From Chryseobacterium aquaeductus (GTDB taxonomy: Bacteria > Bacteroidota > Bacteroidia > Flavobacteriales > Weeksellaceae): a DNA stretch of 64,000 nt. Shown in pieces: positions 42,411 through 51,890 of this stretch. The translations under genes and the position numbers were made by a program. The notes beneath the pieces were generated by a model, which was not told the origin of the DNA, did not search any database, and was given only the letters and a program-made list of their open reading frames with translations. The number at the start of each line of letters is the position of its first letter. Within the stretch, counting starts at the first letter, position 1. Where the stretch lies: contig NZ_CAJIMS010000001.1 of the NCBI RefSeq assembly GCF_905175375.1, positions 62,001-126,000 of the forward strand, written 5' to 3'.

Positions 42411-44324
42411 TTATTCTTTTATAAATTTGAGATTTGTCTGCTTAATTGTGATAAAATAAACACCTTTATCCAAAGTTGAAATCTCAATCTTCTTGTCGGT
42501 ATTTCCTTTTTTCACCAATCTACCGTCTGCAGAATATATGGTGTAATCTGTTTTCTTTTTTAAACCTGAAACAAATAATTCATCTTTAGCAGGGTTGGGA
42601 TAAATTGCCAACTGATCCAAGGTAACTTCTGAAGTATTCAAAGTAATATCTTGTACCACCGTCGAATTTTTCTCTAAAATCTGATACTCGTAATTAAACT
42701 CTACACTCGCAACCGGAAAAGCTACATTTTCTGTAAAATACTGGTTGTTTGAGGTATTATTTAAAGCAAAATAGGCAACCTGACCTCCGGTTCCATTAAC
42801 TTTTATGGGTAATGCAATATCAAAAAAACTCACCGATGGATGACTTTGCGTCTGTGCAGCTTTGAAAATGATTTGATTTCCATTTTGCTTCCATCGGATG
42901 TCATAGATTGGATAGCCTTGTCCGTAAATCCAGTCATTGAAAAATCCTGTAAAATCTTTTCCGGTAGATTGAAGGAGTGAGGCATTCAAGTCTGAAGTTC
43001 GTACATAATTATATGCTAAATTGGGTCTTGCATGATAGTCTTTTAAAGCCTGATAAAAGACGGTTTCGCCTAAAATCCATTTAATCATTCGTACCACATA
43101 TCCGCCTTTGGAATAAGAAAGCCTTCCATTGAAGATGGTACCCACACTTGAAAGATTAGCGTCAGCTACATAAACACTTCCTCCTACTGAACTGGTAATG
43201 AAATTTTTTTCACCCAAAAGATAATTTAAAAACTGCGTATTGGTCATCAATAATTTTTCATAAGCCACGTGTTCCCCGAAGGTTGCAAAACCCTCATTGA
43301 GCCAGATGTCGTTCCATGCGCCACAAGTTACTTTATCGCCAAACCATTGATGGGCAAGCTCGTGAGCGATCAATTGTTTACTCCAGCCTCCCATTGAAGA
43401 CATGGTTTGATGTTCCATTCCGCCTCCTGCAGTAAATTCCATGTGACCGTATTTTTCATTCCTGAAAGGATAAGGTCCGAAGAAGGTTTCAAAAGTAGTC
43501 ATCACCGTTTTCGTCCATTCAATATTAGACATACTTGTTGTGTTGGATGCAGTCGATGGATAAATATAGTTGACAAAAGGAAACGGAGGATTCCCAATAA
43601 CATCATTCATTTTGGTGAAATTTGTAATTGACAGAGCGATAAGATATGCCGTTGTGGGATAATTGGTTCTCCAGAACGTTAATTTCTGCCCGTTTCCAAG
43701 AATAGTTTCACTCATCAGCTTTCCGTTTGATGCTACGCTGTATTGTGAAGGCGTTGTGATTTTTATATCAAATCTTTCAATCTTGTCATTCAGACTTTGC
43801 TTTGTCGGGAACCAGTCTTGTGCTCCATAAGGCTCATTTAATGTCGATAAAACAGGAGTTCCACCCTGAGTATTAGTGAAAAACGCATTATTGTTGGTGG
43901 GAGGAGTTCCGCTGTATTGTATTGTCAATGAGTCTAAAACATTGGCAGGTAGTGAAGATGTGAAATCAATTTTCACTTCTTTGGTTGCTAATTGTTGAAA
44001 TACCAAAGGTTGCCCATGAAAAGTCACCTGAGAAACCGTCAGCTGATTCGTTAAATCAAAATAAATACTGCTCATTGCCTGAGTCGGCTTGAAATGAGAG
44101 GTCACAGAACCTGAAATTTGTGCTATAGAAGGATTGAGCGAAACATCCATTCTTTGATATTGCAAATCGTAATTTAATGTATTAGGATTCGTATTTCCTG
44201 AATTCATTTTTGCGGCAAAAGATTTCATTTCTTTCGCCATCAATCCTTTCATTTCAAGATTTTCCTGAGCTGAGAAGGTTTGAAATACTAAAAAACTTAA
44301 AACGAGAAGATAAAACTTTTTCAT
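42411..44324 (-). CDS. M1 family metallopeptidase with T9SS type A sorting domain
   Basis: A secreted zinc aminopeptidase-like enzyme of 637 residues. A signal peptide ends near TFSAQ and the N-terminal beta domain covers 50-240. The exopeptidase motif appears as GGMEHQT instead of the usual GxMEN (residue 301 on), the zinc site HELAHQW is at 321-327 and NEGFA at 343-347. The C-terminal 75 residues (LAIYPNPAKDELFVSGL, LVKKGNTDKKIEISTL, KGVYFITIKQTNLKFIKE) form the T9SS type A sorting domain. It is therefore released or anchored outside and should trim peptides there. The His in place of Asn in GxMEN is a point to check for specificity. Confidence 0.93.
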   Translation of the reverse strand: MKKFYLLVLSFLVFQTFSAQENLEMKGLMAKEMKSFAAKMNSGNTNPNTLNYDLQYQRMDVSLNPSIAQISGSVTSHFKPTQAMSSIYFDLTNQLTVSQVTFHGQPLVFQQLATKEVKIDFTSSLPANVLDSLTIQYSGTPPTNNNAFFTNTQGGTPVLSTLNEPYGAQDWFPTKQSLNDKIERFDIKITTPSQYSVASNGKLMSETILGNGQKLTFWRTNYPTTAYLIALSITNFTKMNDVIGNPPFPFVNYIYPSTASNTTSMSNIEWTKTVMTTFETFFGPYPFRNEKYGHMEFTAGGGMEHQTMSSMGGWSKQLIAHELAHQWFGDKVTCGAWNDIWLNEGFATFGEHVAYEKLLMTNTQFLNYLLGEKNFITSSVGGSVYVADANLSSVGTIFNGRLSYSKGGYVVRMIKWILGETVFYQALKDYHARPNLAYNYVRTSDLNASLLQSTGKDFTGFFNDWIYGQGYPIYDIRWKQNGNQIIFKAAQTQSHPSVSFFDIALPIKVNGTGGQVAYFALNNTSNNQYFTENVAFPVASVEFNYEYQILEKNSTVVQDITLNTSEVTLDQLAIYPNPAKDELFVSGLKKKTDYTIYSADGRLVKKGNTDKKIEISTLDKGVYFITIKQTNLKFIKE

Positions 44325-44413
44325 ATTATTTTAATATACGACTGTCTACACGAAATGGTTTCCGATTGACGTATCAATCAATTTCATTGTCAACAAATTA
44401 GTGCTTAAAGATA

Positions 44414-44450
44414 AAAAAAACCTTTCAATCTGAGATTAAAAGGCTTTTAT
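44414..44450 (-). terminator. Rho-independent terminator after dacB
   Basis: Arms CCTTTCAATC and GATTAAAAGG pair around a short loop with one mismatch, with an A-run on the left giving a U-run on the minus strand. It lies 19 bases past the dacB stop. Confidence 0.7.
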
Positions 44451-44468
44451 ATCAATTGAATTACTTTT

Positions 44469-45938
44469 CTAAAGATCCAAAGCCGGCTGAAGAATTTTTT
44501 CCATTTTACTCTTGACCTGAGCAACAGAACCCGCATAATTATTAACCAAAATAGAAAAAACTAAAGTTCTGCCTGTATTCGTTTTCATATAACCAGTCAA
44601 AGCTTTCACTTTATTTAAGGTTCCTGTTTTTGCAAAAATCTGTCCGTTTCCTTCCAATTTAAACATACCTTTTAAAGTTCCGGTTTGTCCCGCAATCGGC
44701 AAAGAATCAAAATAAGTTTTATAATATTTTTGATTCATTAATGATGTTAAAAATTTAACTTGAGAAATCGGTGTCACTTGATTGCCTCTTGACAGTCCGC
44801 TGCCGTCCATATAATTTAAACCTTCCACATCAAAAGCAACTTCTTTCAAATGCTCATTCACTACAATTCTTCCCGATTCTGAAGTCTGATCACCCATTTT
44901 CTGGAAACCGACTGTCTTCAACAAAGCTTCAGCTAAAGCATTATCACTACGCTGATTGGTATAATAAATGATATCTGAAAGCGTTGGCGACTTATACGCA
45001 GAAATCAATTTTCTGACTTCCGGAGCCGCATCTGTAGTTTTTGGAGTTACTTTTCCGGTAACGCCTACTCCGCTTTTCACCAAAGTCGCACGGAATGAAT
45101 TTGCTAAAAACGCAGGAGCATCAGGAAGTTTAGTCGTTAAAATTCCATCTCCTTCGTACTTTTCAGCGTACACCATTTGATTGGCGTAAGGCGAAACGTA
45201 GAAATATTTTTTATCTGAAGCTAAATTATTCCCTTTTTTAACGATCAGTTTTTCGTTTGCAGGATTGATCTCACGAGTTGTACCAACCGGCAGATAGTAG
45301 TTATTGTTTTCTAGCCACACAACATTTTCCGGAAGTCGCGAAATGTTACCTTTGAAAAGCGCTGTCTGAATAATAATATCACCATTTACCTTTTTGATTC
45401 CCTCACGAGACATACCACTTACGAAGTCTGAAACGATTTCTTTGTAAGACCAAGCTCCAGCTTTATTGGTTCCCAACGATGGGTCGCCACTTCCTACAAT
45501 GTAAAGATTGCCATTCAAAACTCCATTTTCGTCGATTTCTCCCGAATATTCAAGCTGCGTCATCCAACGGTAATTTTCTCCCAACAAATGCAAAGCTGTT
45601 TCTGTGGTCAGTAATTTTGTTGTTGAAGCAGGAACAAGTGGAATATTTTCGTTATACGAAGAGATTACCTTCTTCGTTTTTGGGTCGTACACTACAAATC
45701 CCCAAGTCGCATTTTTCAGCACGGGATCTGCCATCATTGTGTTTAGGTTGATGTCTACAAGTTCTTTGGGAGATAAAAAAGCTTTTTCAATCGCAACTGC
45801 AGGAGAAGGTAAATTTAATCCACTTTTTTGACTTTCGAAATTTGGAGAATAAAGAACTGTAGATACATTAGTCTGAGCAAGGAAAAAACCAGTAGCCAAA
45901 ACTGCAATACCTGAAATATACTTTCTGTAATTTATCAT
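44469..45938 (-). CDS. dacB: D-alanyl-D-alanine carboxypeptidase/endopeptidase (PBP4 family)
   Basis: This penicillin-binding protein cleaves terminal D-Ala or peptide cross-bridges of peptidoglycan in the periplasm. The 489-residue protein has a signal peptide (MINYRKYISGIAVLATGFFLAQ), the SxxK active site in VPASTTKLL (Ser105, Lys108), SDN in NQRSDNALAE, and KTG in FAKTGTLNK. Length matches PBP4 with its inserted domains. The upstream extension from 46064 is not signal-like, so the ATG at 45938 is chosen. It is a single-gene unit followed by a terminator. Confidence 0.94.
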   Translation of the reverse strand: MINYRKYISGIAVLATGFFLAQTNVSTVLYSPNFESQKSGLNLPSPAVAIEKAFLSPKELVDINLNTMMADPVLKNATWGFVVYDPKTKKVISSYNENIPLVPASTTKLLTTETALHLLGENYRWMTQLEYSGEIDENGVLNGNLYIVGSGDPSLGTNKAGAWSYKEIVSDFVSGMSREGIKKVNGDIIIQTALFKGNISRLPENVVWLENNNYYLPVGTTREINPANEKLIVKKGNNLASDKKYFYVSPYANQMVYAEKYEGDGILTTKLPDAPAFLANSFRATLVKSGVGVTGKVTPKTTDAAPEVRKLISAYKSPTLSDIIYYTNQRSDNALAEALLKTVGFQKMGDQTSESGRIVVNEHLKEVAFDVEGLNYMDGSGLSRGNQVTPISQVKFLTSLMNQKYYKTYFDSLPIAGQTGTLKGMFKLEGNGQIFAKTGTLNKVKALTGYMKTNTGRTLVFSILVNNYAGSVAQVKSKMEKILQPALDL

Positions 45939-46097
45939 CAATTTTTTCTTTTTGTTATAATTTGGATGGCATAAAATGTGATATGTTAAATCCCTTGCCA
46001 AAATCCAAACATCTAATAAACGTTCAAATGTAGAAATTATTGTTAGATAGGCAACTATCATCATGTGATAAAAGCATGTAAAATTTGTTAAAAATTG

Positions 46098-48545
46098 TTA
46101 AAAATCTACAAAAACATCTTTTTTAATACTTTGATAAGCAGTGATTTCACCAAATTCTTTTAAACTTAATAAAACCAGTTTTTTAAATTTATCATAGTTT
46201 TTACCTCTTGGAAGCTTCAGCAGGATCTGAAATTGGTAAAGATTATTCAATCTTGCAATCTGTGCTCGTTCAGGTCCCAAAATGCAATCTTCCGGAAGAT
46301 ATTTTCTGAGAATTGAACCTAAAAACTGAGAAGCGCGATTCACTTTATCATCTTTAATGTGCTTCAGCTCAATCATAATTAATTTAGTAAATGGCGGATA
46401 ATGGAATTTCTGTCTTTCAGTCAAAAAATATTTATAGATTTTAGCGACATTATTTATTTTAATTAATTGGAAAACAGAATGATCCGGATTATACGTCTGA
46501 ATTAAAATTTTCCCGTTTCCTGAAACCCTTCCTGCCCTGCCAGAAACTTGGGTTATCAGTTGATAGGCTCGTTCTTCTGCTCTGAAATCCTGTACATACA
46601 GCATCGAATCTGCTTTAGGAATCGCTACTAATTCGATATGATCAAAATCTAAACCTTTTGAAATCATTTGTGTACCAACAATAATATCAGTTTCTCGGTC
46701 TTCGATTTTCTCGTATAATTTTTCGTAGGCAAATTTCTTCCGCATCGAATCAACATCCATTCTATCCACTTCATTTTCGGGGAATATCTTTGAAATTTCC
46801 TCATGAATCTGCTCTACACCTACTCCTCTTTCATTCAGATTTTCAGAATGACATTTCGGACAGGTTTTTGGTTTTGAAGCTCTTTGACCGCAGTAATGAC
46901 ATTTCATCTCATTAGCAGATTTATGATAAGTCATCACAACATCACAATTCGAACAATAATTTACATAACCGCAAGTTTCACATTCAATCACATTGGCGTA
47001 ACCACGGCGATTATGAAGAATAATGATCTGATTTTTTTCGTCTAAAGTCTTCTTAATTTCATCAATCAATTGCAAAGAAAAATTGCCGGAAACTTTTTTA
47101 GAATCCTGAGCTTCTTTAAAATTAATTAATTCAAATTCAGGCAATTTCACATTTCCGAATCTTTCATTTAAGAAAATATAATGCAGTTTTTCTTTTCTCG
47201 CCAAATAATAACTTTCCACAGAAGGCGTTGCAGAACCGAGAATAACTCTTGCATCATAGAAACCAGCCAAAACCAGCGCAGCATCTTTCGCATTAAAAAA
47301 AGGTGAAACTTCTCTCGGTCTGTAGGCAGAATCATGCTCTTCATCCACAATGATCAAACCTAAATTCTGATAAGGCAGAAATAAGGAGTTTCTTGTAGCA
47401 ATGAGAATTTTAATATCATTATTTTTAATTCTTCTCCAAACCTCAACTTTTTCAAAATCAGTGAGTTTCTGATGATAAAAACCTAGCTGGCGACCATATT
47501 TTTTTTCTAAACGTTGCGTGATCTGTTTGGTTAAAGAAATTTCCGGAAGCAAAAACAAAACATTTTTTCCTTCGTTTACGCATTCTTCAATTTTTTCTAA
47601 ATACAAATGTGTCTTTCCAGAGGAAGTTACTCCATGAATCAAAACATTTTTCTTTTCTTCAAACGCTTCATCAATCTCTGTCTTTGCTTCTTTTTGCGCT
47701 TCAGAAAGTTCTTCAATTTCCTCAATTTCCCCTTCGTAGCTTTCTATTCTGTCTTTTTGAAGATAATATTCTTCCACCAGATTTTTATCTGCCAAAGCTT
47801 TAAAATGTGAACTCCCGAAATATCCATCCTCAAACAATTCTGATTTTTTGATATGTAAATCAGGATTTTCTGTTTGCTTTTCTATGATATTCAAGAAGAG
47901 TTCTTTCTGTTTTTTGGCTCTATTGAGTTGCAAAAGAATTTCAGTCAAATTTTGATTTTTCAAAACCTCATCTTTCACCTTTACATAAGCAACTTCTTTG
48001 GCTTTATATTTTTCCGCAACTTTTTCATCAATCTCAATGTACTGTAAATCTATCAGTGAATTGATGGTTTTAATGATTTCTTTTTTTGGGATAAAAGCTT
48101 CAATATCAGTTAAATTAATCAACTGACGGACTTCAAGAGCCTGAATAAGATACATTTCGTTGACATCCAGATTTTCAAATTCAATAACTGCGTTGGGCTT
48201 TAACTTTAAATATGTTTCACTTTCCAGCTTCAGTGAAGACGGAAACGCAAAACGGTAAATTTCTCCTAGATTGCAGAGATAATAATCTGAAAGCCAGTTC
48301 CAAAATTTAATTTGCTCTAAAGGAACAATGGGATAATCGTCTAAAATGCTGATAACTTCCTTCGCAACAAAGTTTTCAGGTTCTTGATCATGAAATTCAA
48401 AAACAATTCCGGTGTAAATTTTTTTTCCGCCAAAAGGTACGAGAACACGCATTCCGTTTTCAATTTTTGAAGCGAGTTCTTCGGGAACTTTGTAAGTAAA
48501 TGTTCCTTTTAAATTGAGCGGTAAAATTATTTGGGCGTACTGCAA
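46098..48545 (-). CDS. priA: Primosomal protein N' (PriA helicase)
   Basis: PriA reloads the replisome at stalled forks. The 815-residue protein has the N-terminal DNA-binding start MQYAQIILPLNLKGTFTYKV and Walker A GVTSSGKTH at about 304-312. The DEEH box is in VDEEHDSAYRPREVSPFF. It also has the zinc-binding cysteine cluster of PriA (CETCGYVNYCSNCD, CHYCGQ, CPKC) and helicase motifs DILVGTQMISKG-like (IIVGTQMISKG) and QVSGRAGR. No ATG is in frame upstream, so the start is the TTG at 48545. It is a single gene. Confidence 0.96.
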   Translation of the reverse strand: MQYAQIILPLNLKGTFTYKVPEELASKIENGMRVLVPFGGKKIYTGIVFEFHDQEPENFVAKEVISILDDYPIVPLEQIKFWNWLSDYYLCNLGEIYRFAFPSSLKLESETYLKLKPNAVIEFENLDVNEMYLIQALEVRQLINLTDIEAFIPKKEIIKTINSLIDLQYIEIDEKVAEKYKAKEVAYVKVKDEVLKNQNLTEILLQLNRAKKQKELFLNIIEKQTENPDLHIKKSELFEDGYFGSSHFKALADKNLVEEYYLQKDRIESYEGEIEEIEELSEAQKEAKTEIDEAFEEKKNVLIHGVTSSGKTHLYLEKIEECVNEGKNVLFLLPEISLTKQITQRLEKKYGRQLGFYHQKLTDFEKVEVWRRIKNNDIKILIATRNSLFLPYQNLGLIIVDEEHDSAYRPREVSPFFNAKDAALVLAGFYDARVILGSATPSVESYYLARKEKLHYIFLNERFGNVKLPEFELINFKEAQDSKKVSGNFSLQLIDEIKKTLDEKNQIIILHNRRGYANVIECETCGYVNYCSNCDVVMTYHKSANEMKCHYCGQRASKPKTCPKCHSENLNERGVGVEQIHEEISKIFPENEVDRMDVDSMRKKFAYEKLYEKIEDRETDIIVGTQMISKGLDFDHIELVAIPKADSMLYVQDFRAEERAYQLITQVSGRAGRVSGNGKILIQTYNPDHSVFQLIKINNVAKIYKYFLTERQKFHYPPFTKLIMIELKHIKDDKVNRASQFLGSILRKYLPEDCILGPERAQIARLNNLYQFQILLKLPRGKNYDKFKKLVLLSLKEFGEITAYQSIKKDVFVDF

Positions 48546-48600
48546 GGGTGAAATTATAATGTAAAATTAAATTTTTCTGAAGAGAACTGCAATTATTTCT

Positions 48601-48622
48601 TGAGGTTAAGATTGAGGCTAAG
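48601..48622. repeat. One-armed TGAGGTTAAGATTGAGG repeat
   Basis: Two degenerate GGTTAAGATTGAG units between priA and the beta-mannosidase stop, related to the hairpin at 15505-15586. Confidence 0.45.
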
Positions 48623-48637
48623 TTATAAATGTATTAG

Positions 48638-51124
48638 CTACAACTCATTCATCGTATCCCACAAACTCATCACTTCAATTTTTTCCAAAGGTTTTGAAAG
48701 GGTGATTTTTTTTGAAGTATTTGGAAGCAGATCAAAGAAATTATCACTAAAATGAGTATCACCCATTAAATAAACGTCTTTTGCCAGAACGTCAGTTGAA
48801 ATTTCAATTTCTGTTGGTGATACTTTTTTGATGATGATATTGGGTTTTGAGAGTTTTAAATCTTTTGGTTTTGAAAAGAAATGATTGCTTTCGGCAATAA
48901 CTTGTTCATCCTTTCTTCTTAAAATTAAATTTAAAAATAATTCATTTTTATCTAAATCACCAATTAGTTCAGCGACTGATGAGGAATCAAATTTTATAAT
49001 GCCATCTAGACTTTTCTTTTGATTGGATACTGCCACAAGAATATTTTCACCTTTAAAATTATTTACTTCCATTTCCAGCGTCACATCATCATACTTTTTC
49101 AAATCATCATTAATTCCATAAAAATTAAGAATTCCATCTTTTTCTTCAGCTAAAACTACTTGATTTTCAAAACTTCTTTTCACCTGATAATGCAAGGCTT
49201 TCCAATTCCCAAAATAATCAATTGATGACCACGAAATCACAGGCCAACAATCGTTGAGCTGCCAATACAGAGTTCCCATGTTGTACGGTTTTGCACGGCG
49301 GTGCGCCTCAATGGCAATCTGCATTCCACGAGCTTGAAGCAATTGAGAAACGTAATTATATTTCACAAAATCTTTCGGAACTATATAATCCCGCTTCATA
49401 TATTCGTTAATGATATGAAATCCTCGGGCGTTCTTTTCATGTGCTTTTATAATCGGATTTTCTAAATTTAAATCCGGATTTCCCGAAAACATTGATTTCA
49501 TTATTTCTAAACTCGGCATTCCCTGAAAACCATATTCAGAAGCAAATCTCGGAACTTTTTCATTATAAATTTCAAACGGAAACTCGCCCCACCAAACACC
49601 CCAATAATGAGAATCGCCTTCCGTTAAACTTTCTTTATGTCCCCATCCGATCGAAGGCGAACTTTCCCAATAAATGTTTTTTTCTGGGGTTAAATTTTCT
49701 TTCAAAGCATTCGGAATCACTTCATGAAAAACCTTTTTATAATCTTTCCAAACTTGAAGAGAATCTTCCTTCGAATATTTGAACTGTTTCTGATAACCCC
49801 AGTTGACAATGGCTTCATCTATTTCGTTATTTCCGCACCACAAGGCAATTGAAGGATGATTTTGAAGTCGGCTGACCTGATCTTTCACTTCTTCTTTTAC
49901 GTTATTTAAAAACTTCTCATCTGAAGGATAGAAACTTCCGGCAAACATAAAATCCTGCCATACCAAGATTCCATTTTCGTCGCAGGCTTTGTAAAATTCA
50001 TCATCTTCGTAAATTCCGCCACCCCAAACTCGGATCATATTCATGTTGGCATCTTTGCAGTCTCTGATGAGTTTTTGATATTTTTCTTTGGTGATTCTCG
50101 TCGTAAAACTGTCAGAAGGAATCCAATTGGTTCCTTTTGTATACATCGGATTTCCATTCACTTTAAAATAGAAAGATTTTCCTTTTTCATCTTTATCTTG
50201 AATCAACTCCACCGTTCTTATACCGATTCTTTCTGTTTTAGCATCTACAATTTTCGAATTATTTTTAAGCAAAATCTTCAAATCATACATATTCGGTTTG
50301 CCCCAACCGTTGGGTTGCCAAAGTTTTGGATTTTTGATTTGATAAGGAATCGAGATTTTATTTAATCCTTGTTTTAAAGAAATATTCTGTGCTTCATTAT
50401 TGATTAGAAAATTATATTTACCACTCTTTTCCGTAAAAATTTCAGCAAGAATATTGAGTTCTGCTTTTTGTTTCGTAACATTTTTCTGTTCGATTTTTAT
50501 ATTTTCAAGCTTGGCATTATTCCAAAAATTCAATTGTACGTCTTTCCAGATTCCTGCAGTGACGAACCTTGGTCCCCAATCCCAACCAAACTGATACTGC
50601 GCTTTTCTGACAAAACTTCTGGGAGATTCCGGCATCGTGAAAGGAACTTTTCTAGCTAAATTTTTTCCTATATTTATTGATGATTTAAATTTAATTCCTA
50701 ATAAATTATTTCCGATTTTTAAATTATTTTTCACGGAAATTTTCCAAGTTCTGAACATATTATCGGTCTTCTTCAGCAATCTACCATTTAAATAAATTTC
50801 AGAAAACGTATCCAAACCATGAAAAACCAAGTCTACATTTTCATTTTCCATTTCGTTAGCGGAAATAACAAATATTGTCTGGTAATCCCAGTCTTCACTT
50901 TCTATCCACTGCACTTTTTTCTCGTTCTCATCTTTGTAAGGATTGGAAATAATTTGGTTATTCATTAAATCTAAATGAACCGTTCCTGGTACCGTTGCAA
51001 TCAACCATTTTTTATCTTTTACATTTTTGAACTGCCATTTTTCAAGTGATAAACTTCGCTTTGAAAACTGGGCAAAAATTCCACTACAGATAAAAATTCC
51101 TGCAAAAATTAGAGTTTTAGTCAT
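48638..51124 (-). CDS. Exported beta-mannosidase (GH2)
   Basis: A glycoside hydrolase of family 2 that removes mannose from the ends of beta-mannans or mannosyl-glycans. The 828-residue protein has a signal peptide (MTKTLIFAGIFICSGIFAQ), the jelly-roll N-domain (GTVHLDLMNNQII, FHGLDTFSEIYLNG) and a TIM barrel. The barrel holds the acid/base Glu434 in WCGNNEIDEA and the nucleophile Glu530 in ASEYGFQGMPS, with HMLR-like RVWGGGIYE before them. Longer starts exist at 51148 and 51175; the ATG at 51124 gives a clean signal peptide. It is the far end of the glycan region, but spaced from the core locus. Confidence 0.93.
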   Translation of the reverse strand: MTKTLIFAGIFICSGIFAQFSKRSLSLEKWQFKNVKDKKWLIATVPGTVHLDLMNNQIISNPYKDENEKKVQWIESEDWDYQTIFVISANEMENENVDLVFHGLDTFSEIYLNGRLLKKTDNMFRTWKISVKNNLKIGNNLLGIKFKSSINIGKNLARKVPFTMPESPRSFVRKAQYQFGWDWGPRFVTAGIWKDVQLNFWNNAKLENIKIEQKNVTKQKAELNILAEIFTEKSGKYNFLINNEAQNISLKQGLNKISIPYQIKNPKLWQPNGWGKPNMYDLKILLKNNSKIVDAKTERIGIRTVELIQDKDEKGKSFYFKVNGNPMYTKGTNWIPSDSFTTRITKEKYQKLIRDCKDANMNMIRVWGGGIYEDDEFYKACDENGILVWQDFMFAGSFYPSDEKFLNNVKEEVKDQVSRLQNHPSIALWCGNNEIDEAIVNWGYQKQFKYSKEDSLQVWKDYKKVFHEVIPNALKENLTPEKNIYWESSPSIGWGHKESLTEGDSHYWGVWWGEFPFEIYNEKVPRFASEYGFQGMPSLEIMKSMFSGNPDLNLENPIIKAHEKNARGFHIINEYMKRDYIVPKDFVKYNYVSQLLQARGMQIAIEAHRRAKPYNMGTLYWQLNDCWPVISWSSIDYFGNWKALHYQVKRSFENQVVLAEEKDGILNFYGINDDLKKYDDVTLEMEVNNFKGENILVAVSNQKKSLDGIIKFDSSSVAELIGDLDKNELFLNLILRRKDEQVIAESNHFFSKPKDLKLSKPNIIIKKVSPTEIEISTDVLAKDVYLMGDTHFSDNFFDLLPNTSKKITLSKPLEKIEVMSLWDTMNEL

Positions 51125-51326
51125 AGGTAAAATGCTAGATAACGCCATAGAACAGTTTATAGTTATACAGATCAAAATTTAATATTTCTGAAAAGTAAAA
51201 ATATAAGAATTGAAAGTAGTAAGCAAACTTTTAAACTAATGTTGATATGTGAATGGTTTTTTGATTGAATACGATCAGTAATTGATATTCATCGTCATGT
51301 CTCATAGGAGATCGCTAAAAACCATA

Positions 51327-51363
51327 AAAAAAGTCCGGTTTCACTAGCTGTGACCGGACTTTG
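51327..51363 (-). terminator. Rho-independent terminator
   Basis: AAAGTCCGGT..CAC pairs with GTGACCGGACTTT with a small bulge, and the A-run gives U-run on minus. It follows the 51384 gene. Confidence 0.85.
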
Positions 51364-51383
51364 TGTTTGACTATATTATTTCT

Positions 51384-51785
51384 TTAATGATAGATTACCA
51401 CATTATCTTTTTTAATTTGATAGCCTGTTTTTTTGTAAGGTTCTAAAACATAGTTTTCTTTAATATGTTTTCCGCTTTTCCAGATTTTGCTTTTTCCTGA
51501 TCTCGCAAGGATAATGCTTTTTGCATTGCCTGCAGGAATAAAAATTTCAGCTTGCTTCATGTCTTTACTAAAAATAACCGCAGTCATCGAAGTATAACTT
51601 TTATCAGATTTCACTTCATTCAATTTGATTTTTTGTTCAAAAACCCGAAGACAGTCATTTTTGATCTGTGAATACGTATAACCTGCCGAACCTTTACAAC
51701 CATGAACATCCTTATCTCCGCCAACTGTTTGCGCAAAAGCCAACGAACCAAGAAATAATGCGCTTAATAAAACTGTTTTTCTCAT
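51384..51785 (-). CDS. Small secreted protein with GGDKDxHGC motif
   Basis: The 133-residue protein has a signal peptide (LLSALFLGSLAFAQ). A GGDKDVHGCKGSAGYTYSQI segment follows at about residue 22, and then KNDCLRVFEQKIKL; the two cysteines may pair. The remainder alternates short strands. The motif is one I recall in small exported proteins of unknown role. It lies between the GH2 and GH3 genes but is separated by terminators on both sides, so a link to glycan use is not supported. Confidence 0.65.
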   Translation of the reverse strand: MRKTVLLSALFLGSLAFAQTVGGDKDVHGCKGSAGYTYSQIKNDCLRVFEQKIKLNEVKSDKSYTSMTAVIFSKDMKQAEIFIPAGNAKSIILARSGKSKIWKSGKHIKENYVLEPYKKTGYQIKKDNVVIYH

Positions 51786-51853
51786 TTTTTAAATCATTAA
51801 TGTAACTAGTGAGTAAAAGTAAAAAAAATATTTATAAACTTGATTTTTAATAC

Positions 51854-51884
51854 ATAAAAAAAGCCACTCGAAACGAATGGCTTA
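51854..51884 (-). terminator. Rho-independent terminator after the GH3 gene
   Basis: Stem AAGCCA.TCG/CGA.TGGCTT with a three-base loop and one mismatch, and an A-run that becomes a U-run on minus, seven bases past the GH3 stop. Confidence 0.8.
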
Positions 51885-51890
51885 TGAATA

